Of a DNA stretch of 64,000 nt, positions 8,198 through 17,195 are shown piece after piece. The translations under genes were made by a program, and so were the position numbers. Positions within the stretch are counted from its first letter, which is position 1. Each line of letters begins with the position of its first letter. The notes under the pieces were generated by a model. The model was not told the DNA's origin, searched no databases, and saw nothing but the letters and a program-made list of their open reading frames with translations. This stretch comes from Candidatus Rhodoferax odensensis (GTDB taxonomy: Bacteria; Pseudomonadota; Gammaproteobacteria; Burkholderiales; Burkholderiaceae_C): the NCBI GenBank assembly GCA_016718405.1, contig JADKDJ010000003.1:502734-566733 (forward strand), read 5' to 3'.

Positions 8198-8864
8198 TTC
8201 CGTGACCCGCATTCCGCTGACTGCCACACCCGAGCAACATGCTCGCTTGTTGGCCCTGCAAACAGCGTTTGCACAGGTCTGCAATGCGATGAGTCCGATC
8301 GTGCAGCAGACACGATGCTGGAACCGTGTCGCACTGCACCACATGGTTTACAAGACCTTGCGCGCCAAGTTTCCGGCCTTAGGCTCGCAGATGGTTTGCA
8401 ATGCGATCTATTCGGTGTCGCGGACCTGTCGCTTGGTGTACCAGCATCCAACCAGTCCATTCAATCTGGCTCGCCTGGCAGGAAAGCCGTTGCCCTTGCT
8501 GCGATTCGATCAGAACTGCCCGGTCTATTTTGATAGGCACACCTTGAGCGTGAAGGCGGGCCAATTGTCGATGTACACGCTGGATGGGCGCATGCGGTTT
8601 GAGCTGGCCCTGAAGCCCGAAGACGAAGTCAAGTTTCATGACATGAAGTTGCAGGAAATCGTGTTGTCGCGCCGACGCGAAGGCCCGTTTGAGTTGACCT
8701 TCAGTTTCGTTGACGCGACGGCGATCGATCCGACCGCCGGGCAGACGGATGGGCCTGAGTTGGCTTTGGCACCGAGTGGCGCCCAGGAGAAGGCACCGAG
8801 TCCGTCAGTGCTTGCAATGGGAATGGAAATTCCTGAATACGTAATGGTCGAGGAGGCCGCATGA
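8193..8864 (+). CDS. TnpB-like N-terminal-half protein, no RuvC nuclease domain
   Basis: 223 residues. The first ~175 resemble the N-terminal half of IS200/IS605 TnpB: RIPLTATPEQHARLL (the usual opening with the TPEQ turn), a helical part ending KFPALGSQMVCNAIYSVSR, then VYFDRHTLSV and SMYTLDGRMRF, which match the beta-barrel segment of TnpB, and LQEIVLSRRREGPFELTFSFV. The protein then ends in an acidic, proline-rich tail; the RuvC and zinc-finger half with its DED residues is missing. Its stop overlaps the ATG of the T1SS exporter by 4 bp (ATGA), so it is part of that operon and under translational coupling. Nuclease-dead TnpB relatives that act as RNA-guided repressors are known; whether this half-length form binds nucleic acid is inference. 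It could instead be a decayed transposon gene kept for coupling. Confidence 0.7.
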   Translation: MNSVTRIPLTATPEQHARLLALQTAFAQVCNAMSPIVQQTRCWNRVALHHMVYKTLRAKFPALGSQMVCNAIYSVSRTCRLVYQHPTSPFNLARLAGKPLPLLRFDQNCPVYFDRHTLSVKAGQLSMYTLDGRMRFELALKPEDEVKFHDMKLQEIVLSRRREGPFELTFSFVDATAIDPTAGQTDGPELALAPSGAQEKAPSPSVLAMGMEIPEYVMVEEAA

Positions 8865-10612
8865 ATCCCGCAAAACACTCTTCCGAGTTGCGCCAGGCAC
8901 TGGGTGAACTTCAACCCTATTTCAAACGTGCCGCGTGGCTTAGTGTGGTTGCGAGCTTGCTGGTCTTGGCGCCATCAGCCTACATGCTGGAAGTCTACGA
9001 CCGGGTCGTTAACAGCCGCAGCCACATGACGCTGGCGATGCTGACCTTGCTGGTGCTGGCGGTCTTTGTTGTCATGGAAGTTTTGGATTGGGCGCGCGGT
9101 CAACTGATGCACGAGGCTTCGGTCGCTTTGGACAAGAAGATGAGCGGACGCGTCTTCAATGCCATTTTCGAGGCCAACCTGAAGCGCCTTGCGGGCGGCA
9201 CTTCGCAGCCCATGAGTGACTTCCGGACCGTTCGTGAATTCCTCAATACGCCGGTCTTGATCGCGTGCCTCGAAGCACCCGTTTCCTTGGTGTTCCTGAT
9301 CCTGATCTTTGCGATGAGCCCGGTGTTGGGTTGGTCCGCAGTGGCGGCAGCCTTGGTTCAGACGCTCATCGCCTGGCTTAACCAGCGTGGCACGCAACCG
9401 CCCTTGTTGGCTGCTAACCGCAGCGCCGTGGCGGCACAGCAGTATGCCGATGGCTCGTTGCGCAACGCTCAGGTAATCGAGTCGATGGGTATGCTGCGCG
9501 ATATCCATCGCCGCTGGATGGAGAAGCAGCGCGAGTTCCTGAATCTGCAAGCGCAGGCATCCGAGACTGGGGGCGCGTTTCAGGCCGCATCCAAACTTGT
9601 CCAGAACACCACCAGTTCCATGTTGTTGGGACTGGGTGCCTGGTTAATGCTGCGCAACGAATTGAATGGCGGTCCGGCGATGATGATCATTGCTTCGGTG
9701 CTGGGGGGGCGCGTCCTGGCACCGTTGGTGCAGATCGTCTCTCAGTGGCAATCCGTCGTCAATGTGCGCGACGCCTGGGGCCGCCTGGACCAGTTGTTGA
9801 CCGGGTTGCCTGTGCGCGCACCGAGCATGGCCCTGCCTCCACCGCACGGTGGTCTTGCGGTTGAAGGTGTAGTGGCCGTGGCACCTGCCACCCAAGTACC
9901 GATTCTCAAAGGCGTCGCGTTTGCACTGCAACCCGGCGAAGTGCTGGCGGTTGTCGGTCCGTCAGCCTCAGGCAAAACGACCTTGGCCCGTCTGCTCGTT
10001 GGTTTGTGGCCAGCCAGCAGCGGCAAAGTGCGCCTCGATGGCGTGGATGTTTACAGTTGGGACAAAGGCGAGCTCGGCCCCCATGTTGGCTACTTGCCGC
10101 AGGGCGTTGAACTGTTCGACGGCACTCTGGCAGAAAACATTGCCCGTTTCGGAACGGTAGACAAAGCCAAGGTCGAAGCGGCGGCACGAGCCGTGGGGCT
10201 GCACGAGATGATCGTGGCCCTGCCCAAGGGCTATGACAGTCCGGTCGGCCGAGAAGGAGCTATGTTGTCCGGCGGTGCTCGTCAGCGGGTCGGTTTGGCG
10301 CGCGCAATTTATGACGACCCGGTTTTCGTGGTCCTCGATGAACCCAACTCGAGTCTGGACGAGGCGGGCGATGCGGCATTGGCCAGCGCCATCATGCAGC
10401 TCAAGTCACGCGGCACCACTTTTGTAATCATGACGCACCGCACCAGCGTGTTGGCGGTGGCCGACAAAATGCTGATCCTGCACGAAGGCCAGAACCGCGC
10501 CTTCGGACCCAAAGACGAAGTGCTGGCCGCCCTCGCCAAGGCCAATGCGCAGGCCAACCAGTCCAGCCAGAGCACGGCGGTCGTCCCCGCCGCCGCCGCC
10601 GGCGCAGCCTGA
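8861..10612 (+). CDS. type I secretion ABC exporter (permease/ATPase), first copy
   Basis: 583 residues of the PrtD/HlyB class: six hydrophobic segments in the first ~300 residues (ASLLVLAPSAYMLEVYDRV is the typical first loop), then a nucleotide-binding domain with Walker A GPSASGKTT at about 366-374, signature LSGGARQR starting at 469, Walker B VFVVLDEP and the switch histidine in MTHRTS. It has no N-terminal C39 peptidase domain, which fits export of proteins with uncleaved C-terminal signals. It energises passage from cytoplasm to outside through the HlyD- and TolC-type partners encoded downstream. The next gene is a paralogue with motifs at the same residue numbers. Confidence 0.95.
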   Translation: MNPAKHSSELRQALGELQPYFKRAAWLSVVASLLVLAPSAYMLEVYDRVVNSRSHMTLAMLTLLVLAVFVVMEVLDWARGQLMHEASVALDKKMSGRVFNAIFEANLKRLAGGTSQPMSDFRTVREFLNTPVLIACLEAPVSLVFLILIFAMSPVLGWSAVAAALVQTLIAWLNQRGTQPPLLAANRSAVAAQQYADGSLRNAQVIESMGMLRDIHRRWMEKQREFLNLQAQASETGGAFQAASKLVQNTTSSMLLGLGAWLMLRNELNGGPAMMIIASVLGGRVLAPLVQIVSQWQSVVNVRDAWGRLDQLLTGLPVRAPSMALPPPHGGLAVEGVVAVAPATQVPILKGVAFALQPGEVLAVVGPSASGKTTLARLLVGLWPASSGKVRLDGVDVYSWDKGELGPHVGYLPQGVELFDGTLAENIARFGTVDKAKVEAAARAVGLHEMIVALPKGYDSPVGREGAMLSGGARQRVGLARAIYDDPVFVVLDEPNSSLDEAGDAALASAIMQLKSRGTTFVIMTHRTSVLAVADKMLILHEGQNRAFGPKDEVLAALAKANAQANQSSQSTAVVPAAAAGAA

Positions 10613-10632
10613 GCGAACACTCAAACAGATCC

Positions 10633-12369
10633 ATGAAAACACCCACATTTTTTAGACGCAGTGAGTTGACCGCCACGCTGTGGACCTTTCGTCGTGAATT
10701 TCTGATGGTTGGCTTCTTCAGCATGGTAGCCAATGTGTTGATGCTCACGCCGACGCTGTACATGCTGCAGGTCTACGACCGAGTGATGATCAGCCAAAGT
10801 GAACTGACCCTGCTGGCGATGTCATTACTCACGTTGGTCTTGTTTGGCGTGATGGCTTTTGCTGAATGGATGCGTTCGCGCGTCCTGGTGCGCGCCGGCG
10901 TGCGATTGGACGAGCGCCTTGGCACGCAGGTTTTCAATGCCAGTTTCGAGGCCCACCTGAGCCAGACTGGAAGCTCGCCAGCGCGCGCTTTTGGCGACTT
11001 GATCCAGGTACGTCAGTTTCTTACCGGTAACGGCATCTTTGCCTTTTTCGACGCACCCTGGGCGCCGATCTACATGCTGGTGTTGTTTCTGCTTCACCCC
11101 TGGTTGGGTGTTCTGGGCATCGTCTTTGCGATCATTCAGGCCAGTCTTGCGTGGTTTGGACATCGACACACCCTGGCGCCCTCCGAAGCGGCCGGCGCCG
11201 CCAGCAGCGAGGCGACCAGCTTCCTGCAAAGCAAACTGCGCAACGCCGAGGTGATTGAGTCCATGGGCATGATCGGCAACCTGCGTCAGCGCTGGGCACA
11301 GCGTCACGCGGCATCGCTGGAGCAGGGTGCCGCGGCGCAAGCGCTGTCTCAGCGCGTGATGGCTTGGAGCAAGTTCATTCGCTATAGCCAGCAGTCGTTG
11401 GCGCTGGGCGCAGGCGCATTGTTGGTGATTGATGGTCAACTGTCTCCTGGCGGCATGATCGCCTCCAACGTGCTGATGACACGCGCCTTGGCGCCGATCG
11501 ACCAGATCGTTAGCGGCTGGCGTGGGTTTATCGGTGCTGGCGCCGCCTTCGCGCGCCTGGAGAAGTTGTTGCTTGGTTTCCCAGCCCGCGACGCGGCCCT
11601 GTCACGGGTTGCCCCCAAGGGCCAGATTGTCTTGAACGACGTGGTGGCCACAGCGCCCGGTCGCACCAGCCCGATCCTTAAGGGCATCAACTTGTCGGTG
11701 TCTGTCGGCACGGTGTTGGTCGTACTCGGCCCGTCTGGCTCCGGCAAATCGACGCTGGCGCGGGTGTTGATGGGAATCTGGCCGGATGTGTCCGGCGAGG
11801 TCCTGCTTGACGGCTTGCCGATCAACGGCTGGGACCGAGTGGAGTTGGGCCCGCACCTGGGCTACCTGCCGCAGGACATCGAACTGTTCGAAGGTACCCT
11901 GGCCGAGAATATTGCGCGGTTTGGCGAGATCAATTCCGAGCACGTGATCGAGGCGGCCAAATGTGCCGGGTTGCACGACATGATCCTGCGCTTTCCAAAG
12001 GGCTACGACACACCGATCGGTGAGGCTGGCGGCATGCTCTCGGGCGGACAACGTCAGCGCATCGGCCTGGCCCGTGCCATCTACGGCGAGCCGGCGCTGA
12101 TTGTGCTGGACGAGCCCAACGCGAATCTGGACGAAACCGGCGAAGCGGCCTTGGTCAAGACCGTTCAGAGCATGAAGGCCAAAGGGAAGACCGTGGTACT
12201 GATCACACACCGACCGGGCGTGCTGGCCGTGGCCGATCGATTGTTGTTGCTGCAGGATGGTCGAGTGCAGGCCGAAGGACCACGCGATGCTGTCCTGGGT
12301 GCCTTGCAGGCAGCCAGTCGACAGTCCAAATCGGCACCACCCGCAAACCCGGTGGCCGTTGCCGCCTAA
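10633..12369 (+). CDS. type I secretion ABC exporter (permease/ATPase), second copy
   Basis: 578 residues, paralogous to the preceding gene along its entire length: the same first-loop pattern (MLTPTLYMLQVYDRVM), Walker A GPSGSGKST at 366-374, signature LSGGQRQR starting at 469, Walker B LIVLDEP, and an H-loop ITHRPG. Identical register with the neighbour shows tandem duplication. Both sets of ATPase motifs are intact, so the pair could form a heterodimeric exporter or two alternative homodimers. It lies 20 bp after the first copy and 36 bp before the HlyD-type gene, in a single operon. Confidence 0.95.
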   Translation: MKTPTFFRRSELTATLWTFRREFLMVGFFSMVANVLMLTPTLYMLQVYDRVMISQSELTLLAMSLLTLVLFGVMAFAEWMRSRVLVRAGVRLDERLGTQVFNASFEAHLSQTGSSPARAFGDLIQVRQFLTGNGIFAFFDAPWAPIYMLVLFLLHPWLGVLGIVFAIIQASLAWFGHRHTLAPSEAAGAASSEATSFLQSKLRNAEVIESMGMIGNLRQRWAQRHAASLEQGAAAQALSQRVMAWSKFIRYSQQSLALGAGALLVIDGQLSPGGMIASNVLMTRALAPIDQIVSGWRGFIGAGAAFARLEKLLLGFPARDAALSRVAPKGQIVLNDVVATAPGRTSPILKGINLSVSVGTVLVVLGPSGSGKSTLARVLMGIWPDVSGEVLLDGLPINGWDRVELGPHLGYLPQDIELFEGTLAENIARFGEINSEHVIEAAKCAGLHDMILRFPKGYDTPIGEAGGMLSGGQRQRIGLARAIYGEPALIVLDEPNANLDETGEAALVKTVQSMKAKGKTVVLITHRPGVLAVADRLLLLQDGRVQAEGPRDAVLGALQAASRQSKSAPPANPVAVAA

Positions 12370-12405
12370 GTTTCGTCCCCAATCATTCTTACTGCTGAGG
12401 CTGTC

Positions 12406-13782
12406 ATGGCTACTTCAAATTTGTTTCAAGCTAACGCTGCCAATCCTGCGGCACCCACCCCGTCAAACGTCACCGATGTGATGGCCAAGCTTGAGCCCAA
12501 GGAACATGCTGGGCGGGCTGGTCGAATCGGGCTGTGGGCGTTGGGCCTCGGGTTTGGCGGGTTTCTGCTGTGGGCTGGACTGGCACCGCTCGACGAGGGG
12601 GTGCCGGCCCAGGGCATGGTGACCATCGACACCAAGAGCAAGGCCGTTCAACACCTCTCGGGTGGCATCATCAAGGAGGTGCTGGTGAGGGAGGGCCAAC
12701 AGGTCAAGGAAGGCCAACTCCTGCTCAAATTGGATGAAGCCGCTGCCCGTGCCAACTACGAGTCGGCCCGGCAACGCTACATGGGCTTGCGCGCGATGGA
12801 GGGACGCCTGTCGGCCGAGCAGCGGGGCTTGGGCAAGATCACTTGGCATGCGGACCTGCGTGACGGCATGGCTGATCCGCAAATTCGGCAGATGGTACTG
12901 ACACAGGAGCAGTTGTTCGAGTCGCGCCGAGCCAGTTTGCGTGCAGACCTGCAGTCGATCGAAGAGAGCATCCATGGGCAAGAAGGCTTGCTGCAAGCCT
13001 ACAACGCCATGATTGGCAATCGCCGCAACACCTTGGCACTTCTGAATGAAGAGCTGAAGAACACCAGCGGCCTGGTCAAGGAAGGCTACGCTCCGCGCAA
13101 TCGCCAACTCGAACTGGAGCGCATGGTCTCGGAGACCAACTCTTCGATTGCCGAACTGATTGGCAACATCACGCGTTCGCAACGCTCGATTGCCGAACTG
13201 CGTCAACGCGTCATTGCTCGCCAGCAGGAGTACCGCAAGGAGGTCGAGTCGCAAATCGCCGATGTCGGGCGCGAGGTGTCGGTGGATGTCGAAAAGTTCC
13301 GCGCCGCCAGGGACGACCTGGGCCGCATCGAGATCAAGTCGCCCGCGGCAGGACAGGTGGTTGGCTTGGCATTTCAGACCGTGGGCGGCGTGATTGGGCC
13401 GGGACAGAAACTGATGGACATCGTGCCGAGTAGTCAGTCCTTGCTGTTGGAGGCGCGGGTGGCGCCGCACATGATCGATCGGGTTCAGGCCGATCTGCCA
13501 GTCGACGTGCGCTTTTCCTCGTTCGCGCATTCACCGCAGTTGGTGGTCGAGGGCAAGGTGGTGTCGGTCTCGGCGGATTTACTGATCGACAACCACACTG
13601 GTGCCGGATACTTTTTGGCACGCGTCGCGGTTACGCCAGAAGGCATGAAAAAGCTGGGCAAACGGCAAATGCAGGCTGGCATGCCCGTAGAGGTAATCTT
13701 CATCACCGGCGAGCGATCCTTGTTGACCTACTTGCTGCACCCTTTGACCAAGCGGGTATCGGCATCCATGAAGGAGGAATGA
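12406..13782 (+). CDS. HlyD-family periplasmic adaptor subunit
   Basis: 458 residues: a cytoplasmic N-terminus, one membrane segment (LWALGLGFGGFLLWAGLAPL, about residues 45-64), a lipoyl-like half-motif (GGIIKEVLVREGQQVKEGQ), a long coiled-coil hairpin (about 110-290) and the second lipoyl half plus beta-barrel (IKSPAAGQVVGL). It joins the inner-membrane exporter to the outer-membrane channel. The HlyD-type C-terminal strand GMPVEVIFITGERS is complete. It is followed immediately by the TolC-type gene whose ribosome-binding site lies inside its last codons. Confidence 0.95.
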   Translation: MATSNLFQANAANPAAPTPSNVTDVMAKLEPKEHAGRAGRIGLWALGLGFGGFLLWAGLAPLDEGVPAQGMVTIDTKSKAVQHLSGGIIKEVLVREGQQVKEGQLLLKLDEAAARANYESARQRYMGLRAMEGRLSAEQRGLGKITWHADLRDGMADPQIRQMVLTQEQLFESRRASLRADLQSIEESIHGQEGLLQAYNAMIGNRRNTLALLNEELKNTSGLVKEGYAPRNRQLELERMVSETNSSIAELIGNITRSQRSIAELRQRVIARQQEYRKEVESQIADVGREVSVDVEKFRAARDDLGRIEIKSPAAGQVVGLAFQTVGGVIGPGQKLMDIVPSSQSLLLEARVAPHMIDRVQADLPVDVRFSSFAHSPQLVVEGKVVSVSADLLIDNHTGAGYFLARVAVTPEGMKKLGKRQMQAGMPVEVIFITGERSLLTYLLHPLTKRVSASMKEE

Positions 13783-13783
13783 C

Positions 13784-15145
13784 GTGACCAATCAGACCCC
13801 AACACGCGCTAGTCGTGGCCGGGCTTGCCGCTGGTCGCTGCTCGGCGGCGCCCTGATGAGTTATTGCCTGACGGCCTGGCCACTCGACTTGTTGCAGTCT
13901 TACCAAGCGGCCCAGCGCAACGATGCGTCCTTGCGGGCCTCGCGCGCCAACGCGGAAGCGGGGCGCGAACGGCTGCCGCAGGCGCAGGCGCAGTTGCGAC
14001 CAAGCGTGGCAATCAATGCCACGCACTACACCAATGAACTCGGAACCAATAACGTTGTTACCGGTGTTGTGGGGCCACTGCAGCGGTACGAGAGCAATTC
14101 GGCGAATGTCACGATTCGCCAGCCTTTGATTCGCACCTCTTTGATCGCGCAGGCTCGGCAAGCCTCAGCGCAGGTCGACGATGTCAATGCCAGTCTTCGT
14201 CGCGATGAGCAAAATTTGGCGGTACGCGTGGTGGCCGCCTATTTGGAAGTGCTGGGTACCTCTGACCAATTGGCGCTGGTGTTGGCGCAGCGGGCTTTCT
14301 ACACCGCCCAACTGGACTCGGCGCGCAAGACCTTTTCCGCTGGTGCGGGTACACGCACCGATATTGACGAAGTGCAGGCGCGGCTCGACATGGTGAAGGC
14401 ATTGGAGCTGGAGGCTCGCCAGAATGAGGGTTATGCCAGGCGTCAATTGCAAGCCCTGGTGGGTGAGCCGATCAACACCCTGGCTACGTTGAATGTAGCC
14501 AAGCTGGTCCTGAGCCCGCCGCAACCCGACGCGGTGGAGAGCTGGATCGAGCGGGCCGAGCAGAGCAGTCCGGAGATGCGCATGGCCCGGGCACAATTGG
14601 ATGCCGCCGTGCAGGGCATCGACAAGGCAAGAGCCGGCCACCACCCGACGCTCGACGGTGTCTTGCAGTGGTCTCGCAGTGATCGCGACAATACCAGCCA
14701 GCCGAACACCCGTACAACCAACGCTTCTCTTGGCGTGCAGTTGACCGTTCCCTTGTACGCTGGTGGGTATGTGGACTCATCCGTTCGCCAAGCGGTGGCG
14801 GAGCGCGACCGGGCCAACGAGGCGTTGGAGTCGTTGCGTCTGGACTTGGGGTTACGGGTGCACAAGGAGTTTCGCGGAATTACCGAAGGAATACTGAAGA
14901 TCCGCGCCTTGGAGCAAGCGGTTCGCTCGGCAGATCAGGTCGTACTGTCCAACCAGAAGTCATTTGCAGCCGGTAGCCGCACGGTCGTCGACATTCTCAA
15001 TGCCGAGCAGCAACGAAGCGTTGCTCTGCGAGATTTGGCGCAGGCGCGACACCTCTACCTGATGTCGCGCGTGCGGTTACTGGCGTTGGTCGATGGCGTT
15101 GACACGCAAGTCATGCTTGCGCTCAACGATTCGTTCCAGAACTGA
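13784..15145 (+). CDS. TolC-family outer-membrane protein of the T1SS
   Basis: 453 residues with a GTG start 1 bp after the adaptor stop; AGGAGG at 13772-13777 supports it. An N-terminal hydrophobic signal region (LLGGALMSYCLTAWPLDLL) is followed by the repeated helical outer-membrane efflux layout: AQLRPSVAINATHY, NVTIRQPLI, and in the second repeat LDGVLQWSRSD and LTVPLYAGGYVDSSVRQA. It ends with the SYQ-like periplasmic helices (VLSNQKSFAAGSRTVVDIL) typical of the type I secretion subfamily. It forms the trimeric exit channel. Confidence 0.93.
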   Translation: MTNQTPTRASRGRACRWSLLGGALMSYCLTAWPLDLLQSYQAAQRNDASLRASRANAEAGRERLPQAQAQLRPSVAINATHYTNELGTNNVVTGVVGPLQRYESNSANVTIRQPLIRTSLIAQARQASAQVDDVNASLRRDEQNLAVRVVAAYLEVLGTSDQLALVLAQRAFYTAQLDSARKTFSAGAGTRTDIDEVQARLDMVKALELEARQNEGYARRQLQALVGEPINTLATLNVAKLVLSPPQPDAVESWIERAEQSSPEMRMARAQLDAAVQGIDKARAGHHPTLDGVLQWSRSDRDNTSQPNTRTTNASLGVQLTVPLYAGGYVDSSVRQAVAERDRANEALESLRLDLGLRVHKEFRGITEGILKIRALEQAVRSADQVVLSNQKSFAAGSRTVVDILNAEQQRSVALRDLAQARHLYLMSRVRLLALVDGVDTQVMLALNDSFQN

Positions 15146-15160
15146 TGGTGTGCGAGGGTC

Positions 15161-15931
15161 ATGGCAGTACTCCATGACCGGGACGAGTTAGTCGGCGCGA
15201 TTACGATTTCGGTGGTCAGCCATGGTCATGCACGACACGTGCAAGCGATGCTACTGGACTTGGCCGCACATTGTGGCGGACAAGTCGCAGCGGTACTGCT
15301 TACGCTCAATGTGGCGGAACCCTCGTTGCAGAGATTTGTCACCGACAGTCAGTGGCCGTTTGAGATCACGTTGCTGCACAATTCGGCACCTCAATCGTTT
15401 GGCAGCAACCACAACCGCGCGTTCGCCAGGGTCGGTACGCCGCTGTTTTGTGTCATGAACCCGGACCTGCGTTTGCCGAGCAACCCGTTTCCGGCCTTGC
15501 AGACTGCTCTCGACAGTTCGACGGCGGGATGCGCCTACCCGGTGCAGTTGGATGAGCAGGGCCTGCGGCAAGACTACGAGCGCGCCTTGCCAACCCCATG
15601 GTCCCTTTTCCGGCGGGTGTGCCTGCGCCGCAAGCAGTCAGATGGGATGGATTGGGTCAACGGCGCATTCATGTTATTCAAGACGGATGTCTTCCGGAAC
15701 TTGGGGGGATTTGATCATCGCTACCGGTTGTACTGCGAAGATGTGGATATTTGCATTCGCTTACAACTTGAGGGATTCAAGTTGCGGCCAGTGGCAGTGA
15801 ATGTGGTCCACTTGGCGCAGCGCGCCACGGGGCGTCGGTTGCGACACCTGATTTGGCATACGCAAAGCCTGTTCCGCTTGTGGGCGTCGCCGAGTTTTTG
15901 GCGTTTCCTTCAGCAACGGCACCAGAGATGA
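15161..15931 (+). CDS. glycosyltransferase family 2 protein
   Basis: 256 residues, GT-A fold: opening strand ITISVVSHGHARHVQ, then GSNHNRAFARVGTPLFCVMNPDLRLP, where the NPD replaces the DXD metal/nucleotide-binding motif as in rhamnosyltransferase-like GT2 enzymes. WVNGAFMLFKTDVFRNLGGFD and YCEDVDICIRL give the acceptor and base region (ED-D). It probably adds a deoxysugar to a lipid-linked glycan at the cytoplasmic face. It starts 16 bp after the TolC-type gene and is followed by a WecA-like gene, so it could be co-transcribed with the T1SS. Confidence 0.85.
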   Translation: MAVLHDRDELVGAITISVVSHGHARHVQAMLLDLAAHCGGQVAAVLLTLNVAEPSLQRFVTDSQWPFEITLLHNSAPQSFGSNHNRAFARVGTPLFCVMNPDLRLPSNPFPALQTALDSSTAGCAYPVQLDEQGLRQDYERALPTPWSLFRRVCLRRKQSDGMDWVNGAFMLFKTDVFRNLGGFDHRYRLYCEDVDICIRLQLEGFKLRPVAVNVVHLAQRATGRRLRHLIWHTQSLFRLWASPSFWRFLQQRHQR

Positions 15932-16009
15932 ACTGCGTAGCTGTTGAGGCAGCATGCCCGCAAATGCCAACTTGACGCAGCACCGATAATCGCCGTGAAA
16001 CAATCGCAC

Positions 16010-17113
16010 ATGGCCTTCCTGGTATTTCTGACACTTCTGGTGTCGCTGATCACAGCGGCCCCACTGATTCGTCTCGCGCCCAAGCATGCTGGCTACTATG
16101 GTTATGCCAAGTTGCAGCGTTTCCACTCGGGCGATGTACCGCGCCTGGGCGGCATTAATGTCTTTCTCGGTCTGGCGGTCGGTTGGGGCTATGCCGCGTT
16201 GGCCACCAACTGGGGCAGCACGCTGAACGTGCAGGTGAACTGGTCAACTGTCTGGCCCTGGTTTCTGGTGGCGTTGCCGGCGCTGGCGGCTGGTGTCTAC
16301 GAGGACGTAACTCAGCGCGTGTCGGTGCTCACGCGTCTGGCCCTCACTGCGGTCTCTGCCTCGCTGGCTTGCGGCTTGCTTGGCGCAAGTGTCAGTCGGC
16401 TGGGCGTGCCCATGCTGGACCAGTGGCTGTTGAACATGCCTTGGGTCGGTATCGCGCTGGCGTTCCTGGCGGTGTGTGGCTTGCCGCACAGCTTTAACAT
16501 TATCGATGGCTACAACGGGTTGGCTGCGATTGTGGCCATCATGGCTTGCCTGGCCATTGCCTACGTGGCCCTGATGATGGGTGATCGCCAATTGGCCGCG
16601 ATGGTGATCTGCCTGGCCGGCGCCACCGGCGGTTTTCTGTTCTGGAACTACCCGCGTGGCCTGTTGTTCGCCGGTGATGGCGGGGCCTACCTGTGGGGCG
16701 TGGTGGTGGCGCTGGCCAGCATCCTGCTGGTGCAGCGCCATCCGCTGGTGTCACCCTGGTTCCCGATGCTGTTGCTGATTTACCCGGTGTGGGAAACCAT
16801 TTTTTCGATCTACCGCAAGCTCGCGCGTGGCGGCTCGCCTGGCGTGGCCGATACGTTGCACTTTCATCAGTTGATTTATCGGCGCATCGTGCGCGGTGTG
16901 TTTCATGACGATGCGGCGCGGCGCATGCTGATGCGCAACAACAAGACCTCGCCCTATCTGTGGGGCTTTACCTCGCTGACGGTGGCACCGGCGGTGCTTT
17001 TCTGGAACAACACCACCGTGCTGATGCTGTTTTGCGCCATGTTCGTCGCGTCCTATCTGGCCGGCTACTTCATGATCGTGCGCTTCAAAGTTCCGCACTG
17101 GCTTCGGCGCTGA
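16010..17113 (+). CDS. WecA/MraY-family undecaprenyl-phosphate glycosyl-1-phosphate transferase
   Basis: 367 residues from ATG 16010 (a GTG at 15995 would add five residues; no convincing ribosome-binding site at either). Polytopic, about ten membrane helices. Family motifs are present: PRLGGI near the start, AGVYEDVTQRVSVLTRL (the DD-like region is replaced by YEDVT), NIIDGYNGLAA, FAGDGGAYLWG with the metal aspartate, and a cytoplasmic loop with DTLHFHQLIYRR holding the HXH. It initiates a lipid-linked glycan by transferring a sugar-1-phosphate to undecaprenyl phosphate. Together with the GT2 gene it suggests a small glycan-building module. Confidence 0.85.
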   Translation: MAFLVFLTLLVSLITAAPLIRLAPKHAGYYGYAKLQRFHSGDVPRLGGINVFLGLAVGWGYAALATNWGSTLNVQVNWSTVWPWFLVALPALAAGVYEDVTQRVSVLTRLALTAVSASLACGLLGASVSRLGVPMLDQWLLNMPWVGIALAFLAVCGLPHSFNIIDGYNGLAAIVAIMACLAIAYVALMMGDRQLAAMVICLAGATGGFLFWNYPRGLLFAGDGGAYLWGVVVALASILLVQRHPLVSPWFPMLLLIYPVWETIFSIYRKLARGGSPGVADTLHFHQLIYRRIVRGVFHDDAARRMLMRNNKTSPYLWGFTSLTVAPAVLFWNNTTVLMLFCAMFVASYLAGYFMIVRFKVPHWLRR

Positions 17114-17195
17114 GCCTACACCTGGCCTGGCCGAAACGGCGCCAGAGCCAGATGCGGCACAATTTGCGGGTTAGCAACATCAACCGCAGCCCGCC

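Noticed and set aside
8193..8864. active IS200/IS605 element
   Set aside because: No TnpA gene, no RuvC half, and translational coupling to the exporter gene.
14347..14362. GTGCGGGTAC-CGCAC-like string in the TolC-type gene, resembling the hairpin loop core
   Set aside because: Two extra bases, no flanking inverted repeat, and it fits the coding frame; chance similarity.
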